NCBI RefSeq assembly: GCF_000590925.1
Contig: NZ_CP004372.1
Location: 3,329,001-3,393,000, forward strand
Origin: Roseibacterium elongatum DSM 19469
GTDB taxonomy: Bacteria; Pseudomonadota; Alphaproteobacteria; Rhodobacterales; Rhodobacteraceae
Reading direction: 5' to 3'
DNA length: 64,000 nucleotides
Positions 1 through 8,864 of the stretch are shown in pieces (the stretch's first letter is position 1; each line of letters opens with the position of its first letter). Under the pieces are notes generated by a model. It was not told where the DNA came from. It was given only the letters and a program-made list of their open reading frames with translations, and searched no databases. The position numbers were made by a program, and so were the translations under genes.

Positions 1-370
1 GTGGACGGAAAGCCCCAAGGCCAAGCGCGTCGAGGCCCGCTTCCCCGATCCGTCGGCAAACCCCTACCTGTGCTTTGCGGCGCTGCTGATGGCCGGCCTT
101 GACGGTATCCAGAACAAGATCCACCCCGGCGATCCGTCCGACAAGGACCTTTACGATCTGCCGCCCGAGGAACTGGCCGGCATCCCGACCGTCTGCGCAT
201 CCTTGCGCGAAGCGCTCGAGGCGCTCGAGGCCGATCACGACTTCCTGCTCAAGGGCGACGTGTTCACCAAGGACCAGCTCGAGGGTTACATGGAACTCAA
301 GTGGGAAGAGGTCTACGCCTTCGAACACTGCCCGCACCCGGTCGAGTACAAGATGTACTATTCCTGCTGA
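1..370 (+). CDS. glnA: Glutamine synthetase type I, C-terminal part
   Basis: The reading frame is open from base 2 to the TGA at 368-370 and gives about the last 122 residues of type I glutamine synthetase, which makes glutamine from glutamate, ammonia and ATP in the cytoplasm. Recognisable family segments are [20 protein letters not shown], followed by [14 protein letters not shown] and the [14 protein letters not shown] stretch. The chain ends at KMYYSC, as expected for full-length GlnA, so only the 5' part is missing, beyond the window edge. A strong hairpin terminator follows. In this bacterial group glnA normally follows glnB, but that lies outside the window. Confidence 0.95.
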   Translation, partial: WTESPKAKRVEARFPDPSANPYLCFAALLMAGLDGIQNKIHPGDPSDKDLYDLPPEELAGIPTVCASLREALEALEADHDFLLKGDVFTKDQLEGYMELKWEEVYAFEHCPHPVEYKMYYSC

Positions 371-394
371 TCGCGGGGTCACGAGACGGGGAAA

Positions 395-420
395 GGGGCG
401 CCGGTTCGGCGCCCCTTTTC
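395..420 (+). terminator. Rho-independent terminator after glnA
   Basis: An 8-bp perfect GC stem (GGGGCGCC at 395-402, GGCGCCCC at 408-415) with a 5-base loop is followed by TTTTC. It lies 24 bases after the glnA stop codon. The remaining bases up to the RTX gene at 678 hold no gene that I can support. Confidence 0.88.
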
Positions 421-677
421 GTTCGTCCGGGTCGACGTCAAGTCGGCCGTCATGATCGGTGCGCCACCCTGCCCGCCGGGCCGGTCGCACGCCGCACCAT
501 CTGAACCTCTGCAGAAGGAACCTGAACTGCCGCTCGTGGGTAACCGCGAGGCCCTTGGCCTGTTGCCAAATTGGAAACATTGACCGACTCATTTTTGCAA
601 TGATCTGCATCAAGAACCATTGCACCTGAAGCGACCATAATTGCGCGCGCAAAATCCAGTGTGATTGGAGCGGACAT

Positions 678-2210
678 ATGGTCGATCTCATCGGGACGGA
701 CGCGAACGATAAACTGCTTGGCACATTCTCGGAAGACTGGCTGATCGGGCTTGCGGGCAACGACATCCTGGACGGAAAAGGCGGCGACGACACGCTTTCC
801 GGCGGCGACGGAAAGGACATCCTGCGCTCGGGCAGTGGTGACGACTTGGCCTATGGCGGCGCCGGAAACGACAAGCTGTTCGGCGATGCCGGGAACGACT
901 CTTTGGTTGGTGGCACGGGCAGGGACACGTTGAACGGCGGGGCTGACGACGACACGCTTTCCGGCGGCGAAGGCAACGACAAGCTGTTTGGCGGCGACGG
1001 CGCAGACCTGCTGTTCGGCGGCGACGGCAATGACCGCCTGCGCGGCGGCGAGGGGCAGGATGCGCTCTATGGCGACGCGGGCCACGACAAGCTATATGGC
1101 GAAATGGGCGACGACCAGCTTTCCGGGGGCGCCGGCAATGACACGCTCTATGGCGGCGAGGGCAACGACACGCTGTCTGGCGACTTCGACGGCGACCCCG
1201 AGTTCGGAAACGACTACCTATCTGGCGGAAATGGCGATGACCGTCTGGAGGGGTGGGATGGCCGCGACACCCTCGAAGGCGGAAATGGGAATGATGTTCT
1301 TATCGGCGGGGAAGATGACGATCTGCTGGATGGGGGCGATGGAAACGACATCCTGAGCGCTGGATATGGCAAGGACACCCTTATTGGCGGCGTCGGTGAC
1401 GACGGCTTGAGTGGCAGAGAGGGTGATGACGAACTCTACGGCGGCGAGGGCGATGATCGGCTGATCGGCGGGGAAGATGACGATCTGCTGGATGGGGGCA
1501 CAGGCGCCGACGTACTGCGCGGAGGGGATGGCAACGACCTCATGTTCGGGGGCGACGGAAACGACGAGATGTATTCCGGCGAAGGCATCGACACCCTTTA
1601 CGGTGGCGCAGGGGATGACCGGTTGTTCGGAGGTAGCCTCGGGACCACGATCATCTACGGCGAAGAGGGTAACGACTTCATCCAGGGCAACAGCGACGTG
1701 ATGATCTTCGACGGCGGAGCCGGGGATGATATCCTGTTCGGCGGCGATGATCCGTTTGGAATATCCACGCTCAACGGCGGCGAAGGGTGCGATTTCGTGC
1801 GCGGGCTTGGGGGCGACGACGTGCTGTTCGGCGACGACGGAAACGATTGGGTCATCGGCGATGGCGGCGATGACCTGATGACCGGCGGGGCCGATGCCGA
1901 CGTGTTCGTGTTCGAAACCGCCAACCCGTTCGAGCACGACACGATTACCGACCTGCGGGACGGGGCCGACCTGATCCGCTTCAGCGCGGACTTCGGAGCA
2001 TCTCTGGACGAGTGGGGAGATCTCGACACCAACGGAAACGGGGTGCTGGACGACGCGGACGATCGGGTAAGCCTGTCAAACGGCCATACCGTGATCGACC
2101 TGTCGGACGAGTTCGGCGCCGTGGCGGGCACCCACACCATCACGATCCTCGGGATCACCGACGTGTCGGCGACCGATATTTCGTTCGCCGACGTTTTCTG
2201 GGGTTGCTGA
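678..2210 (+). CDS. RTX calcium-binding repeat protein
   Basis: This is a 510-residue acidic protein made almost entirely of glycine- and aspartate-rich nonapeptides of the GGxGxDxLx type, from about residue 10 to 415. Such repeats form parallel beta-rolls that bind calcium. The last about 95 residues are a non-repeat tail with one EF-hand-like loop ([13 protein letters not shown]) and a hydrophobic end. No N-terminal signal peptide is present, so export by a type I (HlyB/HlyD/TolC-like) secretion system is likely, but no such transporter lies nearby. No enzymatic domain is visible, so it may be a surface or extracellular structural protein. The start is supported by GGAGC upstream of the ATG. 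Confidence 0.85.
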   Translation: MVDLIGTDANDKLLGTFSEDWLIGLAGNDILDGKGGDDTLSGGDGKDILRSGSGDDLAYGGAGNDKLFGDAGNDSLVGGTGRDTLNGGADDDTLSGGEGNDKLFGGDGADLLFGGDGNDRLRGGEGQDALYGDAGHDKLYGEMGDDQLSGGAGNDTLYGGEGNDTLSGDFDGDPEFGNDYLSGGNGDDRLEGWDGRDTLEGGNGNDVLIGGEDDDLLDGGDGNDILSAGYGKDTLIGGVGDDGLSGREGDDELYGGEGDDRLIGGEDDDLLDGGTGADVLRGGDGNDLMFGGDGNDEMYSGEGIDTLYGGAGDDRLFGGSLGTTIIYGEEGNDFIQGNSDVMIFDGGAGDDILFGGDDPFGISTLNGGEGCDFVRGLGGDDVLFGDDGNDWVIGDGGDDLMTGGADADVFVFETANPFEHDTITDLRDGADLIRFSADFGASLDEWGDLDTNGNGVLDDADDRVSLSNGHTVIDLSDEFGAVAGTHTITILGITDVSATDISFADVFWGC

Positions 2211-2281
2211 CGGGCACACTCGCGCCGGCCGGTCACAAGAAACTGGCCCGCGCGTCATCCACACCGAAGATCGTTTCGCGC

Positions 2282-2491
2282 TCAGAAACGGGTAAAGCGA
2301 CGCGCCGTGCGCATCATCTGGCGGGCATTGCGCTGCGTATCGCGGACGCGGGCCCTTTGATCATCGGGCAATTCCTCGGCCGCCTGACCACCATTGCGGC
2401 GGCGGGCGATCTGGTCGATCCCGACATCGACCCCCTTGTTCACCAGCTTGTTGATCAAGGGGCGCAAAATCATCCTCAACATGCGATCCAT
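2282..2491 (-). CDS. Small conserved-type hypothetical protein
   Basis: This 69-residue basic protein starts MDRMLRMILRPLINKLVNKG. I chose the ATG at 2491 because AGGAGG lies about 9-11 bases upstream; a longer frame begins at 2542 without such a site. The N-terminus is an amphipathic or hydrophobic helix with regularly spaced R and K, and the C-terminus is rich in R, Q and D. Similar short proteins sit beside scpB in related genomes as far as I recall. No function can be assigned. Confidence 0.55.
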   Translation of the reverse strand: MDRMLRMILRPLINKLVNKGVDVGIDQIARRRNGGQAAEELPDDQRARVRDTQRNARQMMRTARRFTRF

Positions 2492-2582
2492 TGGGGTTTC
2501 CCCTCCTGCTCTTTTCCACGGGCGCAGACCCGCGTCTGTCATTACATATAGCGCGAATTGGGGCGAAAATCAGGCCCCACAG

Positions 2583-3260
2583 TCAGAGGTCCTCGTCATC
2601 CTCGGCCGCGGGGCCATCTTCGCCGAACATGTCGCCGGTGCTGTCCTGGGGCAGATCGGGCGCCTCGGCATCGGGGGGGCGGCTTTCCAGCAGGCCGGCC
2701 TCGCGCAGTTCCTTGAGCCCCGGCAGGTCGCGCGCAGTCTCGAGCCCGAAATGATCCAGAAACCCCTCGGTCACGACATAGGTAACGGGTCGGCCCGGCG
2801 TCATGCGACGACGGCCAAAGCGCACCCAGCCCAGTTCGATCAACTGGTCCACCGTCCCGCGCGACACCGAGACGCCACGGATCTCCTCGATCTCGGCGCG
2901 AGTGACGGGCTGGTGATAGGCGACGATGGCCAGCGTTTCGATCGCCGCACGCGACAGTTTTCGCGTCTCGACCGTTTCACGCGCCATCAGAAACCCCAGA
3001 TCCGGCGCGGTGCGGATCGCCCAGGCCTCGCCCACGCGGACAACGTTGATCCCCCGCCCCTCGTAACGGCGGCGCAGCAGTTGCACCGCCTCGGCCGGGT
3101 CGCACCCATGTGGCATGCGCGCGGCCATCTCGGAGACCGAGAGCGGCTCGGCGGTGGCAAACAGCATCGCCTCGACCATGCGTTCCTGCGCGCCAAGGGG
3201 CGGGGCGCGAAACAGGCTGTCCTCTGGCGTGGCGGCGGCGCGCTCGGGGCTGTCGCTCAT
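2583..3260 (-). CDS. scpB: Segregation and condensation protein B
   Basis: ScpB (225 residues) is the winged-helix kleisin-interacting subunit of the Smc-ScpA-ScpB condensin, which organises and separates chromosomes. The core runs from about residue 25 to 185, with the characteristic ETLAIVAYHQPVTRAEIEEI segment near residue 115-135 and GWVRFGRRRMTPGRP after it. The C-terminal about 40 residues are acidic and low-complexity, as in many alphaproteobacterial ScpB. The start at 3260 is chosen because it overlaps the scpA stop by 4 bases (ATGA), which implies translational coupling; the upstream extension in the same frame is antisense-like and unconserved in character. Confidence 0.93.
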   Translation of the reverse strand: MSDSPERAAATPEDSLFRAPPLGAQERMVEAMLFATAEPLSVSEMAARMPHGCDPAEAVQLLRRRYEGRGINVVRVGEAWAIRTAPDLGFLMARETVETRKLSRAAIETLAIVAYHQPVTRAEIEEIRGVSVSRGTVDQLIELGWVRFGRRRMTPGRPVTYVVTEGFLDHFGLETARDLPGLKELREAGLLESRPPDAEAPDLPQDSTGDMFGEDGPAAEDDEDL

Positions 3261-4054
3261 TCCTCCCTCCGGCGCAGATGGATGGGGGCAAAGGTCTCGG
3301 ACTGGCGGATCTCGACCCGGCCCGCCTTGACCAGTTCCAGCGAGGCGGCGAAATGCGCGGCGGTGGCGGCGCGGCGGCGCTTGGGGTCCATCTGCCAGCC
3401 CTCGGGCAGATAACTCATCAGGTCGGTCCACTCACCGGCGTAGCCCACCAACGGGCGCAAACGATCAAGCGCCTCTTCCAGGGTGAAGACATCTTCACGG
3501 TCCATCACGTAGGGGCGAAAATCGTCGCGCGTACGGATGCGGGCATAGGCCTGCAACAGGTCGATCAGACCCGCCGTGTAGGTCACCGATTTCGCGGTTG
3601 TCATCACCTCGGGCGCACCACGGACAAAGCGGTCGCGGCCCAGCCGGTCGCGCGCCATGAGCTTCGCGGCGCAGTCGCGCATCGCCGACAGACGTTCCAG
3701 TTGAAAGGCCAGATGCGCGGCCATGTCCTCGGCACTGGGGCCTTCCTCGGTCGGGTCGGGCGGCAACAGCAGGCGCGATTTGAGAAAGGCCAGCCAGGCC
3801 GCCATCACGAGGTAATCGGCGGCCAGTTCGATCCGCAGGGCACGGGCCTTTTCGATGAAAACCAGGTATTGCTCGGTCAGCGCCAGGATCGAGACGCGCC
3901 GCAGATCCACCTTTTGCGTCCGCGCAAGGCTGAGCAAAAGATCGAGCGGCCCCTCGAACCCGTCCACATCAACGATCAGCGCCTCGGCCGCGCGGCGCGA
4001 GGCGACGGCCTCCCAATCGGGCGCGTCATTTGCCGGGGTCGGCGTGTCAGCCAT
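3257..4054 (-). CDS. scpA: Segregation and condensation protein A
   Basis: ScpA (265 residues) is the kleisin subunit that bridges the Smc heads. The family hallmark FEGPLDLLLSLARTQKVDL is near residues 33-51, followed by ALTEQYLVFIE and YLVMAAWLAFLKSRLLLP. The C-terminal winged helix that contacts Smc is present (ATAAHFAASLELVKAG). The start at 4054 overlaps the nagZ stop by 8 bases, so nagZ-scpA-scpB read as one operon, the usual order in Rhodobacterales. Confidence 0.93.
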   Translation of the reverse strand: MADTPTPANDAPDWEAVASRRAAEALIVDVDGFEGPLDLLLSLARTQKVDLRRVSILALTEQYLVFIEKARALRIELAADYLVMAAWLAFLKSRLLLPPDPTEEGPSAEDMAAHLAFQLERLSAMRDCAAKLMARDRLGRDRFVRGAPEVMTTAKSVTYTAGLIDLLQAYARIRTRDDFRPYVMDREDVFTLEEALDRLRPLVGYAGEWTDLMSYLPEGWQMDPKRRRAATAAHFAASLELVKAGRVEIRQSETFAPIHLRRREE

Positions 4055-5063
4055 AAACCTCTCCGTCCAGAAGGTCGGAAAGGTCGGCCTCGGCGGCCTC
4101 CATGTCAAGCGGCTGGCGGCGGTTGCGCAGGGCCAGCGCCGCCTCGCCCATGGCGATCTCGGCTGGATCCAGGTCGCCGGCGGCGGCGACGACCTGTTCC
4201 ATCTCGGGCCGATCGCCGTTGCAATGCAGGATCAGGTTGCAGCCCGCCGCCCGCGCCCGCCGTGCGCGATCGCCGATCGGGCCAGGCAAGGCGCCCATCG
4301 ACAGATCGTCGGTCATCAACAGCCCGTCGAACCCGATCTCGCACCGGATCAGCGCGATCATCGCAGACGAGAGGGTGGCGGGCGCATCCGCGTCCAGCGC
4401 CTCGTAGACGATATGGGCCGTCATCCCCAGGGGCAGGTCCGCCAGCGGTTTGAAGGCCGCGAAATCGGTCGCGCGCAACGCCTCTGCCGCGGCGCTGACG
4501 CGCGGCAGGTCGAGATGGCTGTCCACCTCGCCCAGACCATAGCCGGGCAGGTGTTTGAGCACCGGCAGAACGCCGCCATCGAACAGGCCGGTCGCAACCG
4601 CGCGCGCCGCGCCGATCACGGCGTCGGGCGTGTGACCGTAAAGCCGGTTCAAGAGGATCGGATGGGTGGTATCGCGGGCCACATCGGCCAGCGGCATGCA
4701 GTTCACGTCGATGCCGACGGCGTGCAATTCATCGGCGATCAGCCGGGCGCGCAGATACATCGCCCGCGCAGCGCGCGCAGGGCCGGCCTGCGCCATCTGG
4801 TCGAGGGCGGGGCGCCATTGCCGCCAATAGGGCGGGCGCATGCGCTGCACCCGCCCCCCCTCCTGGTCGATCAGGATGGGGGCGTTGCGGCCCACGGCCT
4901 CGCGCAGATCCTCGGTCAGGGCGCGCAGCTGGGTCGGGTTCTCGATGTTGCGGGCAAAGAGGATGAAGCCCCATGGCTGCACCTCGGCGAAGAAATCGCG
5001 CTCGGCGGGCCCAAGCGTCGGCCCGGACGGCCCGAGGATCGTGGCCGAAATCGCCGCGCTCAC
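4047..5063 (-). CDS. nagZ: Beta-N-acetylhexosaminidase (GH3)
   Basis: NagZ (338 residues) removes N-acetylglucosamine from muropeptides during cytoplasmic peptidoglycan recycling. The GH3 signature LKHLPGYGLGEVDSH carries the Asp-His dyad of NagZ enzymes, and LLMTDDLSMGAL carries the nucleophilic Asp. FILFARNIENPTQ and LIDQEGGRVQRM are also typical. The start is a GTG at 5063, one base past the stop of the SPOR gene; the longer ATG frame from 5183 would run through that gene out of frame. No signal peptide is present, consistent with a cytosolic enzyme. Confidence 0.93.
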   Translation of the reverse strand: MSAAISATILGPSGPTLGPAERDFFAEVQPWGFILFARNIENPTQLRALTEDLREAVGRNAPILIDQEGGRVQRMRPPYWRQWRPALDQMAQAGPARAARAMYLRARLIADELHAVGIDVNCMPLADVARDTTHPILLNRLYGHTPDAVIGAARAVATGLFDGGVLPVLKHLPGYGLGEVDSHLDLPRVSAAAEALRATDFAAFKPLADLPLGMTAHIVYEALDADAPATLSSAMIALIRCEIGFDGLLMTDDLSMGALPGPIGDRARRARAAGCNLILHCNGDRPEMEQVVAAAGDLDPAEIAMGEAALALRNRRQPLDMEAAEADLSDLLDGEVYG

Positions 5064-5064
5064 G

Positions 5065-6136
5065 TCAGCGAACCGTGACCGGGATACAGGCCGCGCCCTG
5101 CGCCACCAACGCGGCACAGAACCGGCGCGAGGCCGCCAGATCGTCAAAGCCCACGGCGCGCAACCGGTAGAAGCGCTGCCCACCCGAGGCGGCCTCTTCG
5201 ATGACGCGGGCCCGGCCGGCCATGAAATCGGGGAAACGCGCGCTCAGGCGCGCCCATTCCGACCGCGCGATCTCGGCGGTGTCGAACGCGCCAAGCTGCA
5301 CCAGGCGCGTGCCCTCGGGCAGGTCGGCGGGGGCGATCTCGCGCACACCATCGCCTTGGGGTGTCGTGACCTGCAGCGCCACATCGGCGCTGGTGCCCGG
5401 CAGGACCGCGGGCGCATCGGGGTTGCTGGCCCGCGCAAACCCGGCGGGCCGGGCAGCGGGGCGCAGAGAGACACGCACACCGGGCACCGAGGCCGGAATT
5501 ATCCGCGCCTCGGTGACCCCGGTGCCCGAGGGCGGTGCGATGACTGCCGCCGGGGGTGTTTGCTGCACGACTTCAGGCTCCACGCCCTCCTGCCGCGGCG
5601 GGGTCGGATCGGTAGATACGGCCGCGAGCGGTTCGCTGTCTTCCAGCAGGCGCGAGATCAGCGCCTGCGTCGCATCCTGGGCGGCCTCGGGGGTGGCCTC
5701 GGGGGCGGGCTGCGGCGTGGCGGCCGAGGCAGACCCCGTCCCGCCTGTCGAGGCGGTGTCGAAATCAAGTTCGGCCAGTTCCACGGGCGGCGGCGCAAGA
5801 ACGAGGCGATCGGGCACCGGCCCGGCCTCGGCGCCCTCGGCGATGCGGTTCACGGCCAGGCCCTGGTTGGGGGCCTGGGTGCCACCGGGATCGGCGGGGG
5901 GCGACGCGCATCGGGCCTTCGAGGGCACGCACCACAGGCACGCCCGAGACATCGCGCATCGTCAGTTGCCAGCCCCAGACGCCCATGCCCACGACCAGCC
6001 CCAGCGACACAACCGCCCCGGCCCAGTTGACCAGCGTGCCAAGACGCCCCGTGCCGGCCGTTTCGTCATATGCTCCTTGCGGATCATCCTCGTAAAAATC
6101 GGAAGACCCGTCCTCGTAATACTCGAAATTCGCCAT
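5065..6136 (-). pseudogene. SPOR-domain membrane protein, apparently frameshifted
   Basis: Two overlapping frames together make one typical SPOR protein. The first, from the ATG at 6136, gives an acidic N-terminus and one transmembrane helix ([20 protein letters not shown]). The second, ending at 5065, gives a proline/alanine-rich periplasmic linker and the C-terminal SPOR domain (RLVQLGAFDTAEIARSEW). They are separated by one base at a run of six G on the plus strand (5896-5901). With one C removed from the coding strand the frame joins at MRVAPADPGG and gives 356 residues, a normal length. SPOR domains bind denuded septal peptidoglycan. The shift may be a real mutation, phase variation or a base-calling error; the gene sits between argS and nagZ in the standard order. 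Confidence 0.8.
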
Positions 6137-6232
6137 GCCTGCCCTCAAATCGCCCCTTGGCCGCGCGCGCCAAACCGGCGCCCGTAGGGGTGTTCGCTAC
6201 CTGCTCGATCCGGTCGGGGTGGCGTTTTCGCC

Positions 6233-7966
6233 TTACATCTTCTCGACCGGTGTGACGCCCAAGATACCAAGACCGTTGGAAATAACAATCGCCACGCCGC
6301 GCAGAAGGGCCAATTTCGCCGCCGTTGTGGCCGGATCACCCTCTTGCACGAAGCGCAGATGCGGCTCGGCGTTGCCCTTGTTCCACAACGCGTGGAATTC
6401 CGAGGCGAGGTCATAGAGGTAAAAGGCGATGCGGTGGGGTTCATGCGCCTCGGCGGCGATCTCGACCAGGCGGGGCCATTCGGCCAGCTTGGCGACGAGC
6501 GCAAACTCGGCCGGATCGGCGATGGCAGACAGGTCGGCGGGCGTCTCCGACGTGGGCAGCCCGGCCTCGGCGGCCTTGCGCAGGACCGAATGGATGCGGG
6601 CATGGGCGTATTGCACATACCAGACCGGGTTGTCCTTGGACTGCTCCAGCACCTTGTCCACGACGAAATCCAGCGGGGCGTCGTTCTTGCGCGTCAGCAT
6701 GACAAAGCGCGTCACATCCGCGCCGACCATCTCGACCACGTCGCGCAGGGTCACGAAGGTGCCGGCGCGTTTCGACATCTTCAGGTCCTGGTCACCGCGC
6801 TTGAGCTTGACCAGTTGCATCAACTTGATGTCCAGCGGGACGCGCCCGCCCGACAGCGCGGCGACGGCGGCCTTCATCCGCTTGACGTAGCCGCCGTGAT
6901 CGGCCCCGAAAATGTCGATCAACTCGTCGAAACCGCGGCTGACCTTGTCATGGTGATAGGCGATGTCGGGGGCGAAATAGGTCCAGCCGCCGTCGGATTT
7001 CATGATCGGGCGGTCCACGTCGTCGCCATAATCGGTCGATTTGAACAGCGTCTGTTCGCGCGGCTCCCAATCCTCGGGCGTCTTGCCCTTGGGCGGGTCC
7101 AGCACGCCTTCGTAAATCAGGCCCTTATCCTTGAGCGTGGCGATCGCCGCCTCGATCTGACCCGTGGAATAGAGCGATTTCTCGGAATAGAACACATCCA
7201 TCTCGACGCCGAGCGCGGCCAGATCCGCGCGGATCAGATCCATCATCGCGTCGGTGGCATAGTCGCGGATTTCTTCCAGCCAGACGGCCTCGGGCTGGTC
7301 GATCCACTGCTCGCCCACTTCCTCGGCCAGCGCCGCGCCGACCGGGATCAGGTAGTCGCCGGGATAGGTGCCCTCCTCGAAGGCAACGGTCTGTCCATGC
7401 GCCTCGAGATAGCGCAGATAGACCGACCGCGCGAGGACATCGACCTGCGCGCCGCCATCGTTGATGTAGTATTCGCGCGTTACCTCGTGCCCGGTGAAAT
7501 CCAGCAGGCTGGCCAGCGCATCGCCGAAAACAGCGCCGCGCGTATGGCCCACATGCATCGGCCCGGTGGGATTGGCGGAGACGAATTCGACGTTCACGCG
7601 CCGCCCCTGCCCCAGCGTCGAACGCCCGTAAAGCGCCGCCTCGGACAGCATGGCCCGCAGCAGATCGCGCCAGCTGTCGGGCGACAGCCGCAGGTTCAGA
7701 AACCCCGGGCCCGCGACCTCGGCGCTGGCGATGCGCGGATCGCTGCGCAGATGGGAGGCCAGCGCCTCGGCGATGTCGCGCGGCTTTTTCCCGGCGGGCT
7801 TGGCCAGCACCATCGCGGCATTGGTCGCCATGTCGCCGTGGGCGGGGTCGCGGGGCGGCTCGACCGTGACATTGCCGGTCTCTAGGCCCTCGGGCAAGGC
7901 GCCCTCGGCGCTGAGCGTGGTCAGGCTGTCGATCACCAACGCGCGGATATCGGCAAAGAAGTTCAT
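6233..7966 (-). CDS. argS: Arginine--tRNA ligase
   Basis: A class I aminoacyl-tRNA synthetase of 577 residues. It has the N-terminal Add1 domain, the HIGH-type motif in [17 protein letters not shown] near residue 130, the KMSKR motif in [10 protein letters not shown] near residue 400 and a DALR anticodon-binding domain at the C-terminus ([15 protein letters not shown]). Length and domain order match the family. It leads the minus-strand block argS-SPOR-nagZ-scpA-scpB, but a 96-base gap precedes the SPOR gene. Confidence 0.97.
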   Translation of the reverse strand: MNFFADIRALVIDSLTTLSAEGALPEGLETGNVTVEPPRDPAHGDMATNAAMVLAKPAGKKPRDIAEALASHLRSDPRIASAEVAGPGFLNLRLSPDSWRDLLRAMLSEAALYGRSTLGQGRRVNVEFVSANPTGPMHVGHTRGAVFGDALASLLDFTGHEVTREYYINDGGAQVDVLARSVYLRYLEAHGQTVAFEEGTYPGDYLIPVGAALAEEVGEQWIDQPEAVWLEEIRDYATDAMMDLIRADLAALGVEMDVFYSEKSLYSTGQIEAAIATLKDKGLIYEGVLDPPKGKTPEDWEPREQTLFKSTDYGDDVDRPIMKSDGGWTYFAPDIAYHHDKVSRGFDELIDIFGADHGGYVKRMKAAVAALSGGRVPLDIKLMQLVKLKRGDQDLKMSKRAGTFVTLRDVVEMVGADVTRFVMLTRKNDAPLDFVVDKVLEQSKDNPVWYVQYAHARIHSVLRKAAEAGLPTSETPADLSAIADPAEFALVAKLAEWPRLVEIAAEAHEPHRIAFYLYDLASEFHALWNKGNAEPHLRFVQEGDPATTAAKLALLRGVAIVISNGLGILGVTPVEKM

Positions 7967-8043
7967 GGCGTCAAATCCCTTGAGGTCGCGCGGGGTTTAC
8001 CACGCCGCGCGCCGGGTTCAACACCAACACGTCGCCCGCGCCG

Positions 8044-8400
8044 TCACGGCCCGCAATAGACGTAGGTTTGCGACCATCCCTCGCCCACCAGAACCAGATC
8101 GCCGCGAAAGCCGGGCATCAGCAGATAGCGTCGTGTCCATGTCTGCCCCTCGCCCTGGCATTGCGCGTCATAAAGGACGGCCGCGCCCATATCGCGGACC
8201 GGCACCGGGTTCATCAGCGTGCAGGTCGACTCCCAAAAGGCGATCCGACCCGCCGACAGGGTGATGGTCATGTCGCTCATCCCTGAGGGGCAATTGTCGG
8301 GGTGATAGCGCCCCTCGCGGATCTGTTGCGCATCGGCTGTGCCGGCCTGGGCCACCACGGCGGCAAGGATGAGGGCGATACCCTTAAGACACTTGATCAT
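8044..8400 (-). CDS. Small secreted cysteine-containing protein
   Basis: This 118-residue protein has a clear signal peptide (MIKCLKGIALILAAVVAQAG, cleaved after TADA or AQA) and a mature part with cysteines at NCPSG, STCTL, AQCQ and YCGP. It resembles the next gene upstream and the one at 10958-11305: each begins with a short secreted region, has xxGxYxxxxC near the start and a CTL- or C-x-LYN-like segment. The start at 8400 overlaps the previous stop by 4 bases. It is probably periplasmic or outer-membrane associated; the function is unknown. Confidence 0.7.
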   Translation of the reverse strand: MIKCLKGIALILAAVVAQAGTADAQQIREGRYHPDNCPSGMSDMTITLSAGRIAFWESTCTLMNPVPVRDMGAAVLYDAQCQGEGQTWTRRYLLMPGFRGDLVLVGEGWSQTYVYCGP

Positions 8401-8837
8401 TCGCTTTCCTCCTCCGGCGCGGCGGGGTCTTCCTCGGGCGTGTCGGCGTCGTCGGCTGGCGCGGCCGCCTCGGTCGCGTCGCCGGATTGCGCCGCGCAAT
8501 CATAAAGGGTCATGCCCAGCCCGCGCAGCACCACGACCATCGAGCCCGCCACGGGCCCTTCCCCGAAATAGAGCCGCGCCTCGAACTCGGCGTCATCCTC
8601 GCGGCAGGTACCGTCATAGAGGAATTCTTCTTCGAGACCGCGTAGACGGGTCGGGTTGTAGAGCGCGCAACACGCCCCGTCGAAGCAAAGCTCGGGAAAC
8701 TCCAGCGTCGCCTCGGCGGCGTCCTCGGCGGGGGCGCCGCCCTCGGCGCAGGCACTGTGATAGGTGCCATTGGCGGGAAAGGCCGCCGCGACGGACGGAG
8801 CCGCCACAAGGGCGAGGATCGGTACAAGGCGTATCAT
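8397..8837 (-). CDS. Small secreted protein with acidic tail
   Basis: A 146-residue protein with a signal peptide (MIRLVPILALVAAPSVAAAF) and a mature domain of about 95 residues containing FPANGTYHSACAEGG, CFDGACCALYNPTRL and LYDGTCREDD. The last about 30 residues are nearly all D, E, A and P. The fold-like pattern (GTYxxxC, then a cysteine-flanked YNPxR, then YDxxC) repeats in the two neighbouring paralogs. It is translationally coupled to the downstream paralog by a 4-base overlap. I do not recognise a named family. Confidence 0.65.
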   Translation of the reverse strand: MIRLVPILALVAAPSVAAAFPANGTYHSACAEGGAPAEDAAEATLEFPELCFDGACCALYNPTRLRGLEEEFLYDGTCREDDAEFEARLYFGEGPVAGSMVVVLRGLGMTLYDCAAQSGDATEAAAPADDADTPEEDPAAPEEESE

Positions 8838-8864
8838 GCCAACCTCCGTGCGTTGCGCATCGTT

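Noticed and set aside
1218..1937. Minus-strand frame inside the RTX gene
   Set aside because: It is the complement of the glycine/aspartate repeats and has no independent signal.
6344..7885. 513-residue plus-strand frame
   Set aside because: It is antisense to argS, whose synthetase motifs are unambiguous.
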